From Watersipora subatra (taxonomy: Eukaryota > Bryozoa > Gymnolaemata > Cheilostomatida > Watersiporidae), in the NCBI RefSeq assembly GCF_963576615.1, contig NC_088708.1:67972672-68036671 (forward strand): 64,000 bases of DNA, read 5' to 3'. A program made the translations under genes and the position numbers. Positions 34,201 through 45,451 of this stretch are shown piece after piece; position 1 is the first letter of the stretch; each line of letters opens with the position of its first letter. Below the pieces are notes generated by a model. That model did no database searches and was not told the origin of the DNA. It saw only the letters and a program-made list of their open reading frames with translations.

Positions 34201-34292
34201 GTTTTATTCGAGCTGCTGCTGCTCAAAATATACATATAGCAGCCATTGTGCATCAGCCGCGCGCTCTCAGTGAAGAAAAGACAATTTGTTAA
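31277..34292 (+). CDS. C7orf25: UPF0415/C7orf25 homologue, copy B (DUF5614-DUF1308), 420 aa
   Basis: Two exons: 31277-31996 and 33750-34292, joined in phase 0 by CATGAG|gtaaaa and gtattttag|ACT. The product is 420 aa. The N-terminal half shares GGRTWKKVIARNPQSLH, GQYG and SPPNIVYVF with copy A; the acidic linker (DSDDSDDE) precedes the intron. The C-terminal half has FMDITTMLVYVSDLCNGG, LVTCQSALDDY, then IFGAADMLHCMILTSNEGF and IVHQPRALS. Predicted PIN-like positions are Asp264, Asp379 and Asn389. Copy A has no intron in the linker, and copy B has none at the copy A position (between residues 366 and 367 here). The C-terminus is shorter than that of copy A after RALS, and divergence is substantial throughout, so the duplication is old. 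Function is unknown in the family. Confidence 0.93.
32086..32837. mobile_element. pogo/Tigger-like non-autonomous element, family 2, copy 2
   Basis: TA|CAGTCATACCTCGACATAC ... GTATGTAAAGGTATGACTG|TA, the same family as 14458-15690 but with a shorter interior. It lies in the intron of C7orf25 copy B, 90 bp after the splice donor. Confidence 0.85.
32916..32958. repeat. Perfect 20-bp hairpin in intron of copy B
   Basis: GAAGTTATCCTCCCTCGCTT, loop GTA, then the exact complement. It is more GC-rich than the intron around it. Confidence 0.92.
33224..33402. repeat. 22-bp tandem repeat, about 8 units
   Basis: Unit CGCTCTGTGTTATGTGGTTG plus TG, essentially identical copies. Since 22 is not a multiple of 3 the open frames seen here cycle through all three readings of the repeat. 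It lies in the intron of copy B. Confidence 0.95.
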
Positions 34293-34378
34293 TTGTCTTC
34301 TCTCATGTTTTTGAGCCTGTTGACTGAACATGCATTGCACATCTGATCAGTTTAAGTTAATTCTGTTCTTTATATATA

Positions 34379-34384
34379 AATAAA
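34379..34384 (+). terminator. Poly(A) signal of C7orf25 copy B
   Basis: AATAAA 86 bases after the stop codon, in AT-rich sequence. Confidence 0.6.
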
Positions 34385-34980
34385 ATAGTTTTACAATCGC
34401 AATCAAGATTCTGTGCATACGTTGTGTTTCAAACTTAGTTTCCAATAAGTCAAAATTGTCAATGTTTACACCAAGGCAATTCCTGTACAAGACAAGAGCT
34501 GGTCATTGAAGCACTTGCTATTACACAGACTACTGCGAGGTAGCAACTGCATTGTTGCTTGTCATATCCCATTGAATAAGAGTTTCTTCTCACACATATT
34601 TGCTGCGCTTCAGAATTCTGGTAGGCTTATATTTAATCCCTGTCATTGACTGACAGTTTCTAATATAACAAACATGAAACTTCGTGTGTAGTGAACCTGT
34701 AAGTTATTATACTCCCAAGTTCTAAAGGCCACTTTGCGGATATGTTAGCATTGCTCTGTTGAGAATTGTACTGACAGTTACATTAAATGGCAACAGAATA
34801 AGGATCCTTCTTATTTAATTAGGGAGCTTTCATGTTATGTATATCAATTGCGTAAAGATTATGAGCTATCGATGTGTAGGGAGACGACTCTTATACTCTA
34901 GAGACAATTGTTTGCGAGTGTTGATCAGGGAGAAGGAATTTATCTGTACTGGCTGGTAAGTTGCAAGTCACTCGCATGTT
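34385..34980. other. No gene recognised
   Basis: Intergenic sequence after copy B; no coding or repeat structure stands out. Confidence 0.4.
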
Positions 34981-35310
34981 TAACTAATCCATCAGACTAT
35001 CAGTGTAGTTAGATACTCCAGCTACCTGCATTATTTTAGATTACTCTGTTGGTATTTAACTAATTCATCAGATTATCAGTGAAGTTAGATACTCCGGCTA
35101 CTTGAGTTTAGATTACTCCGTTGGTATTTAACTAATCCATCAGATTATCAGTGTAGTTAGATACTCTAGCTACCTGCATTATTTTAGATTACTCTGTTGG
35201 TATTTAACTAATTCATCGGATTATCAGTGTAGTTAGATACTCCAGCTACTTGAGTATAGATTACTCTGTTGGTATTTAACTAATCCATCAGAATATCAGT
35301 GTAGTTAAGC
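34981..35310. repeat. Alternating 76/72-bp tandem repeat
   Basis: Units start TAACTAAT(C/T)CATCAGA at 34981, 35057, 35129, 35205 and 35277. The 76-bp type contains CTGCATTATTTTAGATT, the 72-bp type CTTGAGT(T/A)TAGATT, giving a 148-bp dimer repeated twice. Confidence 0.9.
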
Positions 35311-35629
35311 ACTTTGATTACCTAAGTTTATATTGCTTTTCTGGTATAGTTTTATTTTTTTCTTATATGATGTGTACAATGGTCTTGCAATAAATTTGCC
35401 ACCAATATTTTAATGGCCTTATGTAATAATTTTATTCCGAGTTTTATTTTCGAGCGACAGATTTTTATTAGCAGTGTTTGGAAAGATTGTAAGGTATAAC
35501 TTTCTGCAATAAACATATCTTATTCACTTCTCGACAGCTTTTCTATCAAGGTGAGTAGTTTGAAAAGACCTGATATTGATTCATGAAGCTTTCTAGTCTC
35601 GAGAGGCTGTGCTGTTACTGAAGAGGTTA

Positions 35630-35732
35630 ATGAGTGAACTTGTGGAAAGCTTCAATATCGTTGCTGAGCAATGCTGCCATATCTCTGATTTCTGTCAGCG
35701 AGGAGGTTCATTCCCGCTCTACCATATATACG
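35630..35732 (+). CDS. Candidate first coding exon, unknown gene
   Basis: ATG at 35630 opens MSELVESFNIVAEQCCHISD and continues to HIY, where ATATACG|gtagtc could be a donor. Composition is more coding-like than the flanks. It could belong with 36262-36471, about 0.5 kb downstream on the same strand, but splice phase cannot be settled because the donor is weak. I do not recognise the protein. Confidence 0.25.
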
Positions 35733-35873
35733 GTAGTCAATATGGAAACAAATGAAGGAAATGCTGCAAAATCCTTTCTATTGGTTGTACCCAAAACTTC
35801 ACCTTGTAATATTTTATATTTCATGGCAACTTTACCGAAAAATTAATGTCGACTATGCATTTATTGTAAAACA

Positions 35874-35978
35874 TCTATTTGAATGCATGGTCATCTATTT
35901 TTCAACTCTTCTCTGATAGTGACGTTCCTTTAGAGGTATCGTTAAAATAAATGTGGCTTTTAAGAAGAGGTTTTACAA
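35874..35978. mobile_element. 105-bp MITE with TA flanks
   Basis: TIRs TTGTAAAACATCT and TTGTAAAACCTCT (complement), flanked by TA on both sides. It is related to the ends at 17670 and 18973. Confidence 0.7.
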
Positions 35979-36261
35979 TAAAATATATTAAAATTCTTGC
36001 CAAAATCGTAATGACCACACGTAAACACATTTACGAAGTCGCATATTTGGGTTGTACACATGGTCAAACGAACTCAGTGGCCCAATTCAATACCGCTTGA
36101 TAATACCAAAACTTGTATTTAATTCTCCACTAGTTTTCATTTTGATAGCTTTTCCTATAATAATGCTCCATGCAATGCTGTTCAACTTTCTATGTAGTAA
36201 GCAATTTGCATACTCCAGGAAATGCTGGCAAGTGTGAACCCTCTGCAGCATGCATTATCAG

Positions 36262-36471
36262 TTCGTAGCCTTGCCGTCGTCTTGGATTTGTGACTTAGTA
36301 GTCGACTCCCATAGGATATGTGATCAGGAACTCGCAAGTCAAGCGGCAGCGATGTTTTGTAAGGAGCTCATGCTCAAGTATTGTGGCAGCAGCTCGTATC
36401 AGCAGCTGTTGTCAGATATAAATTGTAAGGTAGCCGATCAATATAAGCAGTCATATAAAAGTCACATTTAA
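36262..36471 (+). CDS. Candidate terminal exon, unknown gene
   Basis: After a plausible acceptor (cattatcag|TTC) the frame reads FVALPSSWICDLVVDSHR, then CDQELASQAAAMFCKELML, ending ...YKSHI and a TAA at 36469. Upstream CTCTGCAG at 36241-36248 is an alternative acceptor. The balanced amino-acid use, helix-like pattern and higher GC make this look like a real last exon of about 70 codons. No family is recognised and no poly(A) signal is obvious. Confidence 0.4.
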   Translation, partial: FVALPSSWICDLVVDSHRICDQELASQAAAMFCKELMLKYCGSSSYQQLLSDINCKVADQYKQSYKSHI

Positions 36472-37172
36472 TATGTTCGACTTGTGTTGGTGATGTTCAT
36501 TCGAGTGGCTGCCTGACACCTCTCTGAGCAGAGCTTATCCCGGTGGGTCTCTTACACATTCTCTGGCAACTCTGTGTTCTGAGTACCACTTTATTACCGG
36601 AGAAGCGTCGGTTTGTTTCTTAGCCTACGATAGCAGTAAATTGATATGAATTACCTGGTTATGTGTTTGTAACATAATAGATATATTATCATTTTTATAA
36701 AACATTATTATTGCTTTATCTAGTTGAATAACCTTTACTAATTCAATGTTAATCACTTTTCATTGCATCGGATGTGGCAGTAGACATAGATAGACTTTGC
36801 CTTGAATTGCTGACAGCCGATATGTCTAGACAACATTGTTAAGAAGATAATCTTATGCGTCAGAACTAGTCTAAAAATTGTGTGCAAAAAGTTTGCTTAA
36901 AATATGATTTACTATATAATGCTAAGGCGTTTATGCTGCCAAAACATCGTAACACTATTCTTGAACGGTGTTGATTGTCAAATAACTGGCATTTCTGTAA
37001 CTTCATATGCCAAGCAGAGCCGGAATCTGAAGTGTCATAAAAGCTCCTGTCAATGGCTCTCATTTTAGAGTATGTAGATTGACACACGTAATGCTATTTA
37101 GACAAGATGATCTGATTGCATCATAAACTATTTTTGATAGAATAGTTTTATGACTGGTACCAATATCTCGCA

Positions 37173-37290
37173 TCATATTCTATGTTCAGCAGAGAGGTCT
37201 AGCCCTAGCTATCATATTCTACGTTCAGCAGAGAGGTCTAGCCCTAGCTATCATATACTATGTTCAACAGAGAGGTCAAACCCTAGCTAT
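37173..37290. repeat. 39-bp tandem repeat, 3 units
   Basis: Unit CATATTCTACGTTCAGCAGA followed by GAGGTCTAGCCCTAGCTAT; the third copy is more diverged. Confidence 0.85.
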
Positions 37291-37586
37291 GCGGGGTGCC
37301 ATTGTATTACCTTCCATAATCGGTATTGGCTGGCATTGGTATTGGCTGCAGAAGGGGCTCTAAGGTAAAAACTGATTACCATGGTTACCGTTGGGAGAAA
37401 ACCGAAACGCTTTGCATTGTGGTTTGCTTTTTATGCTTTGCTTGGTGTCTGGGGGTGTGCCTTATCTTATCCATGCCTGATTGTGATATTCTAAATAAAA
37501 CTGTCTTATACATGTATATAGGTTAGACAGGATATTCATTTTCATGTAAGAACCTTGTTCAGAGTCATATAAGCATTGTAGAATGT

Positions 37587-37812
37587 GCTACACTTATGCT
37601 ACACTTGTGTTACACTTTGGTTACACTTGTGTTACACTTATGTTATACTTATGTTATAGTTATGTTATGCTTATGTTACACTTATGTTATACTTATGTTA
37701 TACGTACGTTATACCTATGTTATACTTATATTATACTTATGTTATACTTATGCTATACTCATGCAATACTTATGTTACAGTTATGTTATAGTTATGTTAT
37801 ACTTTTGTTATA
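37587..37812. repeat. ~12-bp minisatellite (TTATGTTATACT)
   Basis: About 19 imperfect units of TTATGTTATACT/TTATGTTACACT. Two frames stay open through it as a consequence. Confidence 0.9.
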
Positions 37813-38130
37813 GTGATATTTTTGCTTGACAACTACAGCCACATATTTTTAGTTAGCAATTACATGCATGCTAGCACACCGAATACATTTTTTCCAAAGA
37901 CATACATCTAGCAAATTAGGAGGATTAGTGTTAAATTTAGCTGTTTAGCACAAACTGCAAAAGATGTGCTTGCAGATGTAAACTCGCTTCACATGGTAAG
38001 AAGATCTATTTAGGGTGGACAGAGGTAGAGATGAGAGTTAAGCCATGCATCTCATCAACGCTTTTATAATGTACTGTTTTACATTCTCTCTATTGTGTTA
38101 GTTGGTTCTTAGACAGTTTGCAAGCTCATG

Positions 38131-38298
38131 TTGACAGTTGCCAAATCATAGTTGACAGTTGCCAAATAATAGCTGACAGTTGCCAAATCATAGCTGACAG
38201 TTGCCAAATCATAGTTGACAGTTGCCAAATCATAGTTCACAGTTGCCAAATCCTAGTTGACAGTTGCCAAATCCTAGTTGACAGTTGCCAAATCATAG
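38131..38298. repeat. 21-bp tandem repeat, 8 units
   Basis: Unit TTGACAGTTGCCAAATCATAG, 8 copies with few changes. Being a multiple of 3 it leaves a frame open by chance. Confidence 0.95.
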
Positions 38299-39840
38299 TA
38301 ACAAATATTGCTGTGTGCTTGGTTAGTAGTCCGGCCTTCGGGAATATTTTCAATTAATTTGCATTTATAATCTAGTGAAACGCATATGAGAGTACTCTGT
38401 GTTGATTGGATGTTGCCAAGCAAACACTTAATATAGTAACAAGTATTGCTATGAATATAGCTTCGTGGACACACACTTACTCCACTGTGACAGGTAGAAG
38501 ATTTTCACTCCCCTCTTTTCTCAAAAATATTTGCTATTAGTTCTGAGTTAGAGACCAACAGTAAGCAGATGTGTGCTACTCATTTATTTGATTAAAATGT
38601 AATTCATCGTAATAATATTATGTAAAAGTTATTGAAAACACTGCTAAATAATGTTCATGCTGATCAGAATTTACACAAAAATTTCCCTCCTTATTTTATT
38701 ATTCACTTTATGTTATATTGCTATATAAATTAATTGAAAAGATTAACTGGTTTTTGAGCCAAGATTGCATTTTTTATTTTTTTTAAAATTTCCCGTCTCT
38801 CTGACCTTTCTTCAATTAAATGAAATAATTTTCAATGCACTTTAGATAACACAAAAGATTTCATCAAAGACAAACAAATTCAAGCTTCTGAATCTAAGGC
38901 TATGAGTTTTTGAAACAAGTTCTAGGGGCAAACAACATTCTGCATCTTAGAAATAATCATTGTGTTTGGAGTGCCTGACTTTTGTTGGTTCCCATTCATC
39001 AGCATCTATTCTCATCTAAAATACTTCATGCTAAATTTTGGGATGAGTCCATGTTTGCTGAGCCTAAAATAACATAGGACAACACAGAGAGTGATTGACA
39101 GCAATACAGACACAAATATGATATGTCATTGATAAAACAGACTGACACCTTGTTAGTATTATGGATGAACTTAAATTTTTATGTATTGAAGAAGAGATGC
39201 ATATATGAACAATTTTTAGCAATTTCTAAACAGCCATCTATTTAGTGCTTAGAGAAAAAGATGGCTAAACCTTCTCTATGTTATTAAATTCAATACAGTG
39301 GAAGCGCTCTTTATAATAGTTTTTGAAAATGTGGAGAAATCAGCTAATAAGTTAAAAAAAACCAACAAAATATATATTACTGAACAATTCTTGATGAAAA
39401 CATATATAAGGATATTAATAGTAAAAGAATAAGTTTAGCTGCAGACCAGAGTTTGTATAAAAGAGCAGCAATGCTGGCAGCTTTAAAAAAATGAACACAG
39501 ACTTTTGAATATCACTTTGAAGTGCAAAACAAATCTACAGTAAAGCGTACTTTAGTCTGGCTGTATACTTTTATTCATTATAACCACACTTGTGCAAAGC
39601 TTTCCAATTAATTTTAGTAGTTATCCGCTGTCTGGTTCTTTCACAGACTGTCCAATAGCGCCTCTATTTGAACCACAGCCATTAGGTAATTTCATTGTGT
39701 TCTTAGAAGTTGAGGTCTTTTGTTCATTTGACGCAAACTTTTGATTAAATAGATTGATTTTTAAATCTGTATCTTTTGTTGTATCTCAGTGGTACTGGCA
39801 TTAGAAGCAATATGAAAACTCTTTAATATCCTCTAGAAAA

Positions 39841-40061
39841 ATGGATCCGCTGCCGGCTATAAATGAGATGAGCAGACGAAAGATTCTGCCATTGAAAGAC
39901 AACGCACCTCCTATACGTCGACAGACCATCACTCATACCAGTGAAATGCAGAGAAGGTCTGAGCGAGTTATGGGCCTCCGGCATCGCCAGTCTCAAAACA
40001 TGAGCATCTCTGGCAGCAAGTCGTATCACACTCTCAATCAGCGGGCCATGAGCTTTTCTGT
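39841..40061 (+). CDS. Candidate first coding exon, unknown gene
   Basis: ATG at 39841 opens MDPLPAINEMSRRKILPLKD and runs about 73 codons, rich in Arg, Ser and Gln (RRQTITHTSEMQRRSERVMG), to AGCTTTTCTGT|gtgagtac, a near-consensus donor. GC content and codon variety exceed those of the flanks. The product would start with a basic, probably disordered segment. No downstream exon was found with confidence, and the family is unknown. Confidence 0.45.
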
Positions 40062-41555
40062 GTGAGTACGATTTATCAGATTATTAGCCAAGTTGGACTT
40101 TGGTGATTGTCACACCCTGTGATAGTTGAATGACAAAAAAAGTTTACAAAATAAATTGATGAGGTGGTGCGAAAACGTTTAAAAATGGAACCTTTTTACA
40201 GGTTTGAACTCAGTTACAGTGCCCAGCGTGTTTTATCGTTTACTGACCATGCTATGTTGGTCACAACTTTCATTTCTGCATCAATATTCAACTTTTATGG
40301 CACTGGAATGCCTTTTCTTTTTTGAGAAGACAAAAAGGATGTTGTTTTATCTCATTATGTTCTATTCTTCTTTTTATACTCTTCCCATAAAAGTTGGGAG
40401 TTGTCACTCCCTTTTTTCCTATTTAGTTGAATAATATTATTGCATTTCACTTGTAAGAGTCAACTGAATCATTTACTGAAGGATAAATCAATAACTTTAT
40501 ATTACATAACTTCTGCTGAATTTGTTGCCGTAATATAACGTAAATATAATCTTTCGTAAACTCAGTTGACGGTTGATAACTACCTACTGCAGCACTGACT
40601 ACAAACTGTACCGGGCAAAATTAGCTTAAAAAGTAACACTGATTTTTTGAGACATAAAATATATCATAATCTCATCAAATAGTTTTTAATTCCTATTGAA
40701 TGACAACGTTCTAAAAGAATTTGGGACAATTTGGGAGACTTCGAATGCGAATTATAACACAATACATTTCTAGTGCGTGTTATGGAATAGCTCAGTCTAT
40801 TGAATAGGCTAAACTGATGTGACACAAGCTGTCACTTGTTGGTTTAAATGCTGCCAGTTTTATGAAATTGAATGATACTTTTTTGTTTTTGTAAGACATC
40901 TGCAGTATATAAGAAAAGTTAGTTATAAATTGGAGTTGTCTTCTTGTCTACAAATAGAAACTTGTAAAATGAATACGAGGAATATTTATAAATGTGTAAG
41001 CTTGAAGTGTCATAGACCGACTCATGGTAGCCATATAAGAACATTAGCTGGTGAGCAATTAGAATTGCTAAGTTTGTGTCCTCATACAGCTTTGTGTGCA
41101 GACGTGATAATTATATACCAACATCGAAAGTGCTAATATCCTGTATTTTATTTGTTAAGGCACAGGTTACCAACAGCAAAGCTAATTTCATACTAAAGTT
41201 AAAATCTTTTTTGCATGTTTAAATTTCGCATTTAATTTTTCATAGAAGAGAATTGCTTGTGACTACTTGGTTTCACTCAAATTTCTAGAGCATTAACAAA
41301 TCACCAACTGTCAGAAAAATTTCCCTTTTGGTATCATTTCATTTGCAATGTATATTGACTTAGTAAACCAACTGCTAAGAGAACTTCTCATGCTTAAAGC
41401 ATTTACTACAGAAAGACAGGGTGTAGGCGGGCCAATAATTCCATGTCACCAAATATCCCCTCATGGTTATATAAGTACCTCACCACTGTCGACACAGCTC
41501 TGTGGGCTCTGAAGGTGCACATTCCATAACATTTATTTGCAATAGTGTACATCTA
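40062..41555. other. No further exon recognised
   Basis: Would be intron if the exon at 39841 is real. Open frames at 40204-40434 and 40930-41136 have no recognised motif and AT-rich codon use. Confidence 0.4.
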
Positions 41556-41559
41556 TAAA

Positions 41560-41941
41560 CAAACAAACAAACTGCTCGGCGTTGCACGGGTATTAAAAAT
41601 CTGCTTATAAGCAGTGATAGGTAATGTAGTTGCCTGCCACTTGCCATTAGCCTGGCACATTGCCAATGACTAATTTGAGTAAGCTAGTGTATAATGCTAA
41701 ACTTACTAATAAGAGCCATGAGAGCAAGCATAAAATGACGTTAGAGAGCGATATGCGTATTTTCACCCACAAAACGACATATATCGCCCAATGAAACCAT
41801 TGATCTTGCATAGCTCAATGGTTTAGCATATCGTCTGAGGAGTTGGAGGTTCCGAGATCAAATCTTCTGAGATATGGATTCTTCATTCCAAGATTTTAAT
41901 AGCTATAGCTGTACACACAGAATCACGAACAAACTTTGATA
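41560..41941 (-). mobile_element. Non-autonomous Helitron-like element with tRNA-like core, copy 3
   Basis: On the minus strand it starts near 41941 (ATCAAAGTTTGTTCGTG) and ends around CCCGTGCAACGCCGAGCAG (41572-41590), the best-kept Helitron-type terminal hairpin motif in the window. The plus strand has a good A box (TAGCTCAATGGTTTAGC) and B box (GGTTCCGAGATCAAATC) at about 41811-41865. The final CTAG is replaced by GTTTGTTTGTTTG. Confidence 0.6.
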
Positions 41942-41959
41942 TATATATATAAATTGTTT

Positions 41960-42198
41960 CCTCACCCCGGTTAATCCATATGGGTGGTAATTTCTGCTCT
42001 AACTCGGGTCTCCTACCAGAGACCTGGGGGTTACCTCAAGATCTTAGCTGTTCCCAATAGCACACTTTTCTGCAACTCACCTGAGTTGATTGCTGTCGGT
42101 ATCTGGGCAAGCCACATTTTATGCGCCTGTGTTGTTGCGCCCAGTGCCCCAATGACTACTTGAATTACAGTTGTTCTTACACCCCAGCATTTTTTCTA
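41960..42198 (-). pseudogene. LINE 3' tail (VIGALG ... LLGTAKILR domain)
   Basis: The minus strand reads TTVIQVVIGALGATTQ and then ELQKSVLLGTAKILR before a stop. This TVIPVVIGALG/LLQKSALLGTARILR signature is found at the very end of invertebrate retrotransposon proteins that carry a restriction-like endonuclease after the RT. Only the last 65 codons are here. Confidence 0.7.
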
Positions 42199-43037
42199 AT
42201 ATATATATGTATACATTTTAAAAGTCAACTTTGTATCAGCTTCTTCAAGAAGAGCTTTAAAGTAACTTATGTAATGAAATATTATTTGAGCTATTAATAT
42301 TACAGTACAATAAACATTTGTGCCAAGAATATAAGGGTTAAGTAAGATTTTGGTACATTTATTACTAGGATGGATAGACCCATGTATTAAAGATGATCAA
42401 ATAATGTATTAAAAATACAATGCCCTTAGCTAACAAGCTTTTGAGGTATAACACGACATTACATAGTTTAAATGTTAGAATTTAACAAATACTTTTTGTT
42501 CTAAAAAATAAATATGTCTTTAATTGTAGCTCATTTATTAGGCTCATTGATATCGTACTTAATATCTTCAGTAAAATATCAATGCTAGCAATAACTATCA
42601 TCCTTCAAAAGCAAAATGCTACAATCTCTCAAGTTACATCTTAATAACTGATCCAAAGATTTCATTTGCACCATTTTTGACTCACATTGAACCTCCCGTC
42701 TAGTCATGTATGACAATTACCATAAAATACATGTTGTGGACATTTTTAATAACCATTAGCAGAAAAAATATACTCATTAAAAACGATCAACAAATAGAAT
42801 AAATAAATAAATTTAACTTACGTGAAGAAAGAATACGTCAGATCAAAATTTCTATTTTAAAACTTTGCCATAGCTCTTGTGGTTTGAAAACAAGAATACT
42901 TTAATTTCCTTATGAGGCGATTCAATTGTTATGATTACCATGACACATTATCATGCTTTGCACGACCAAAACTTGTTATTACTTACGCTTGGTTTTCGCT
43001 TTGTTACAGTGCAGTACTTTTTCCCAAAACATAGACA
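42199..43037. other. No gene recognised
   Basis: AT-rich sequence with no coding or repeat structure that I can support. Confidence 0.4.
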
Positions 43038-43659
43038 AAATAGTATGCTAACACCGTTGCTAATAGTATGCTAAAACTGTTGCTAATAGTATGCTAACAC
43101 TGTTGCTAATAGTATGCTAAAACTGTTGCTAATAGTATGCTAACACTGTTGCTAATAGTATGCTAACACTGTTGCTAATAGTATGCTAACACTGTTGCTA
43201 ATAGTATGCTAACACTGTTGCTAATAGTATGCTAAAACTGTTGCTAATAGTATGCTAACACTGTTGCTAATAGTATGCTAACACTGTTGCTAATAGTATG
43301 CTAACACTGTTGCTAATAGTATGCTAACACTGTTGCTAATAGTATGCTAACACTGTTGCTAATAGTATGTTAACACTGTTGCTAATAGTATGCTAACACT
43401 GTTGCTAATAGTATGCTAACACTGTTGCTAATAGTATGTTAACACTGTTGCTAATAGTATGCTAACACTGTTGCTAATAGTATGCTAACACTGTTGCTAA
43501 TAGTATGCTAACACTGTTGCTAATAGTATGCTAACACTGTTGCTAATAGTATGCTAACACTGTTGCTAATAGTATGCTAACACTGTTGCTAATAGTATGC
43601 TAACACTGTTGCTAATAGTATGCTAACACTGTTGCTAATAGTATGCTAACACTGTTGCT
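43038..43659. repeat. 23-bp tandem repeat, about 27 units
   Basis: Unit GCTAATAGTATGCTAACACT plus GTT, very uniform; a few copies have AAACTG in place of ACACTG or TGTTAAC in place of TGCTAAC. Confidence 0.97.
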
Positions 43660-43719
43660 TGAAGAAAAGCCATATATTTACACTAGTTCGTCTCTCTCAG
43701 TTGACAGATTTACTGAATA

Positions 43720-44150
43720 ATCAACAAGTGGTATGTTGATCATTCATGTGGCTAGCATACAAGTTATCAATATAGCTAGCATGTTGATCATTCATGTAAC
43801 TAGCAAATCAGTCATACTAGGAGCTACTATATTAGTCATATATGTAGCTAGCACGTTAGTCATTCATGTGGCTAACATCTGAGTCATCCTTGGAGTGTGT
43901 TCGTCATTCATGTAGCTAACATATGAGTCATCCTTGGAGTGTGTTAGTCATTCATGTGGCTAACATATGAGTCATCCTTGGAGTGTGTTAGTCATTCACG
44001 TGGCTAACATATGAGTCATCCTTGGAGTGTGTTCGTCATTCATGTAGCTAACATATGAGTCATCCTTGGAGTGTGTTAGTCATTCATGTGGCTAACATAT
44101 GAGTCATCCTTGGAGTGTGTTAGTCATTCACGTGGCTACCATTTAAATCA
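43720..44150. repeat. 44-bp tandem repeat, about 6 clean units plus decayed ones
   Basis: Unit CATATGAGTCATCCTTGGAG then TGTGTTAGTCATTCATGTGGCTAA. Decayed units extend leftward to about 43720. It follows the 23-bp array directly. Confidence 0.9.
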
Positions 44151-45128
44151 TTTATGTACTTAATGCTTTAGTCTCGCCTGTAGCTAGCATTTTAGCTTTC
44201 TTTGCATATAGCTTATTAGTTATGCATATAGATATTGCAAGTAGTTATGCAAGTGCAAGTAGTCATTTAGGTTTCGCTGTCGTTATGTAATTATTCAATT
44301 CATAAGACAATCTTGTTTGTAGGTCACTCCCTATGTCAGTATTCTGTAGATGGCTTATTATATTTCATACTACTATAATCCAAAGCAGCTCTTATCTCCG
44401 TAATTCACTTCAATTCTAAGAGAAACTTTATCTATAATTTCTATGAATTAAATCTGTTGTTTTATGTATAGCCATCGATTCTACACACTAACTAGTCTTT
44501 AGGGAGTTAGCAATTGGCCCAAGCAACAGAGTGGCAGCTGACTATGGGTGGGGTCTTACTACGATTAAATCCAGGGCTAAGTTAAAATTTATCTATAACT
44601 ATAAAAAACAGTCAGAGAGCAACTACACCCATGTTTTAACATTTAAGTTTTAAAAAACTCCCTCCTTATCCGCTGCGCGTTCGTTCTTACGCAGAATACT
44701 GTCATCCACCCTTCATTTTAATGAATGAGTGTAGACTCAGCTATTTGTGAAAAGAGTAACAGCTGTGTGACGGTGCTGCCAGTGCATATGGTAGAAAGCA
44801 GCGGTGCACCGTTGAACCTCTCCATGCTATATTATTCATTATCAACTCATCAGTGCTGTTGCTCTCTATTCGTTACCAGCTTGTATTTGATTAACGCGTT
44901 GCAACTGAATGTGCGCATCTCGAAACTCGTCTGGTGATTCGCTAGTCAACGGGCAGTGCTAGCTGGTAGAGCGTGACACACTCATCCATACCGCTTAAAT
45001 TCTCGTTACCTGTTGCATCTTTGGATGTATATCTCGGCTGAGGACTCGGAGTAACTGCCAGAGACAAGATCTCATTAGTCACAGGATATTGCTCAAAGGA
45101 TGAGGATACAAGGATTTACGTAGTTCGC
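44151..45128. other. No gene confirmed
   Basis: GC content rises after about 44640. An open frame from ATG 44725 to 44937 is cysteine- and serine-rich with no recognised domain. It may be upstream sequence of the exon candidates near 45.2 kb. Confidence 0.35.
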
Positions 45129-45296
45129 TCACCTCCAGAGCCATACAATCTCTTCTGCACACTGATAGACATCTTGAGATTGTATCCACCTCGCCTTGCA
45201 AAACAACACCATGGTGACTCATCAGCACTCATAAAAAACTTGCAGATTTCTTCGTTTGCTCGCATCTCGTGTGGTTGTTCTCTGTATCGCTCTTCG
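45129..45296 (-). CDS. Candidate internal exon, unknown gene (minus strand)
   Basis: On the minus strand, after a possible acceptor (gtgaag|TTATGG), about 56 codons read LWNEERYREQPHEMRANEEI through FFMSADESPWCCFARRGGYN to YGSGG, ending at a good donor GGCTCTGGAG|gtgagcg. The coding look is good but the acceptor is poor, no neighbouring exon is found, and a plus-strand candidate begins 23 bp beyond it. Family unknown. Confidence 0.25.
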
Positions 45297-45318
45297 TTCC
45301 ATAACTTCACTTTAACTC

Positions 45319-45451
45319 ATGGTTAGTCGAAGAGATTCTAGAATGACATTAAAGGAAAAGTGGGATGCGCTGTTGCATCGTGTGGTCGGAGGATTAAATA
45401 ACTGGATTAACCACGCTGACCTTGAGAATGCTCCCAGAGTTGTCATAACGC
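45319..45451 (+). CDS. Candidate first coding exon, unknown gene
   Basis: ATG at 45319 opens MVSRRDSRMTLKEKWDALLH and continues RVVGGLNNWINHADLENAPR to ACGCA|gtgagttt, a near-perfect donor. The codon use and the amphipathic pattern look coding. It runs divergently from the minus-strand candidate just upstream. No later exon is convincing, and no family is recognised. Confidence 0.4.

Larger units (their letters stand above)
36472..39840. other. Intergenic; only short tandem repeats
   Basis: No gene is recognised. A minus-strand open frame at 36866-37087 is unidentified. Three tandem arrays are listed separately; 38480-39600 is plain AT-rich sequence. Confidence 0.45.
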
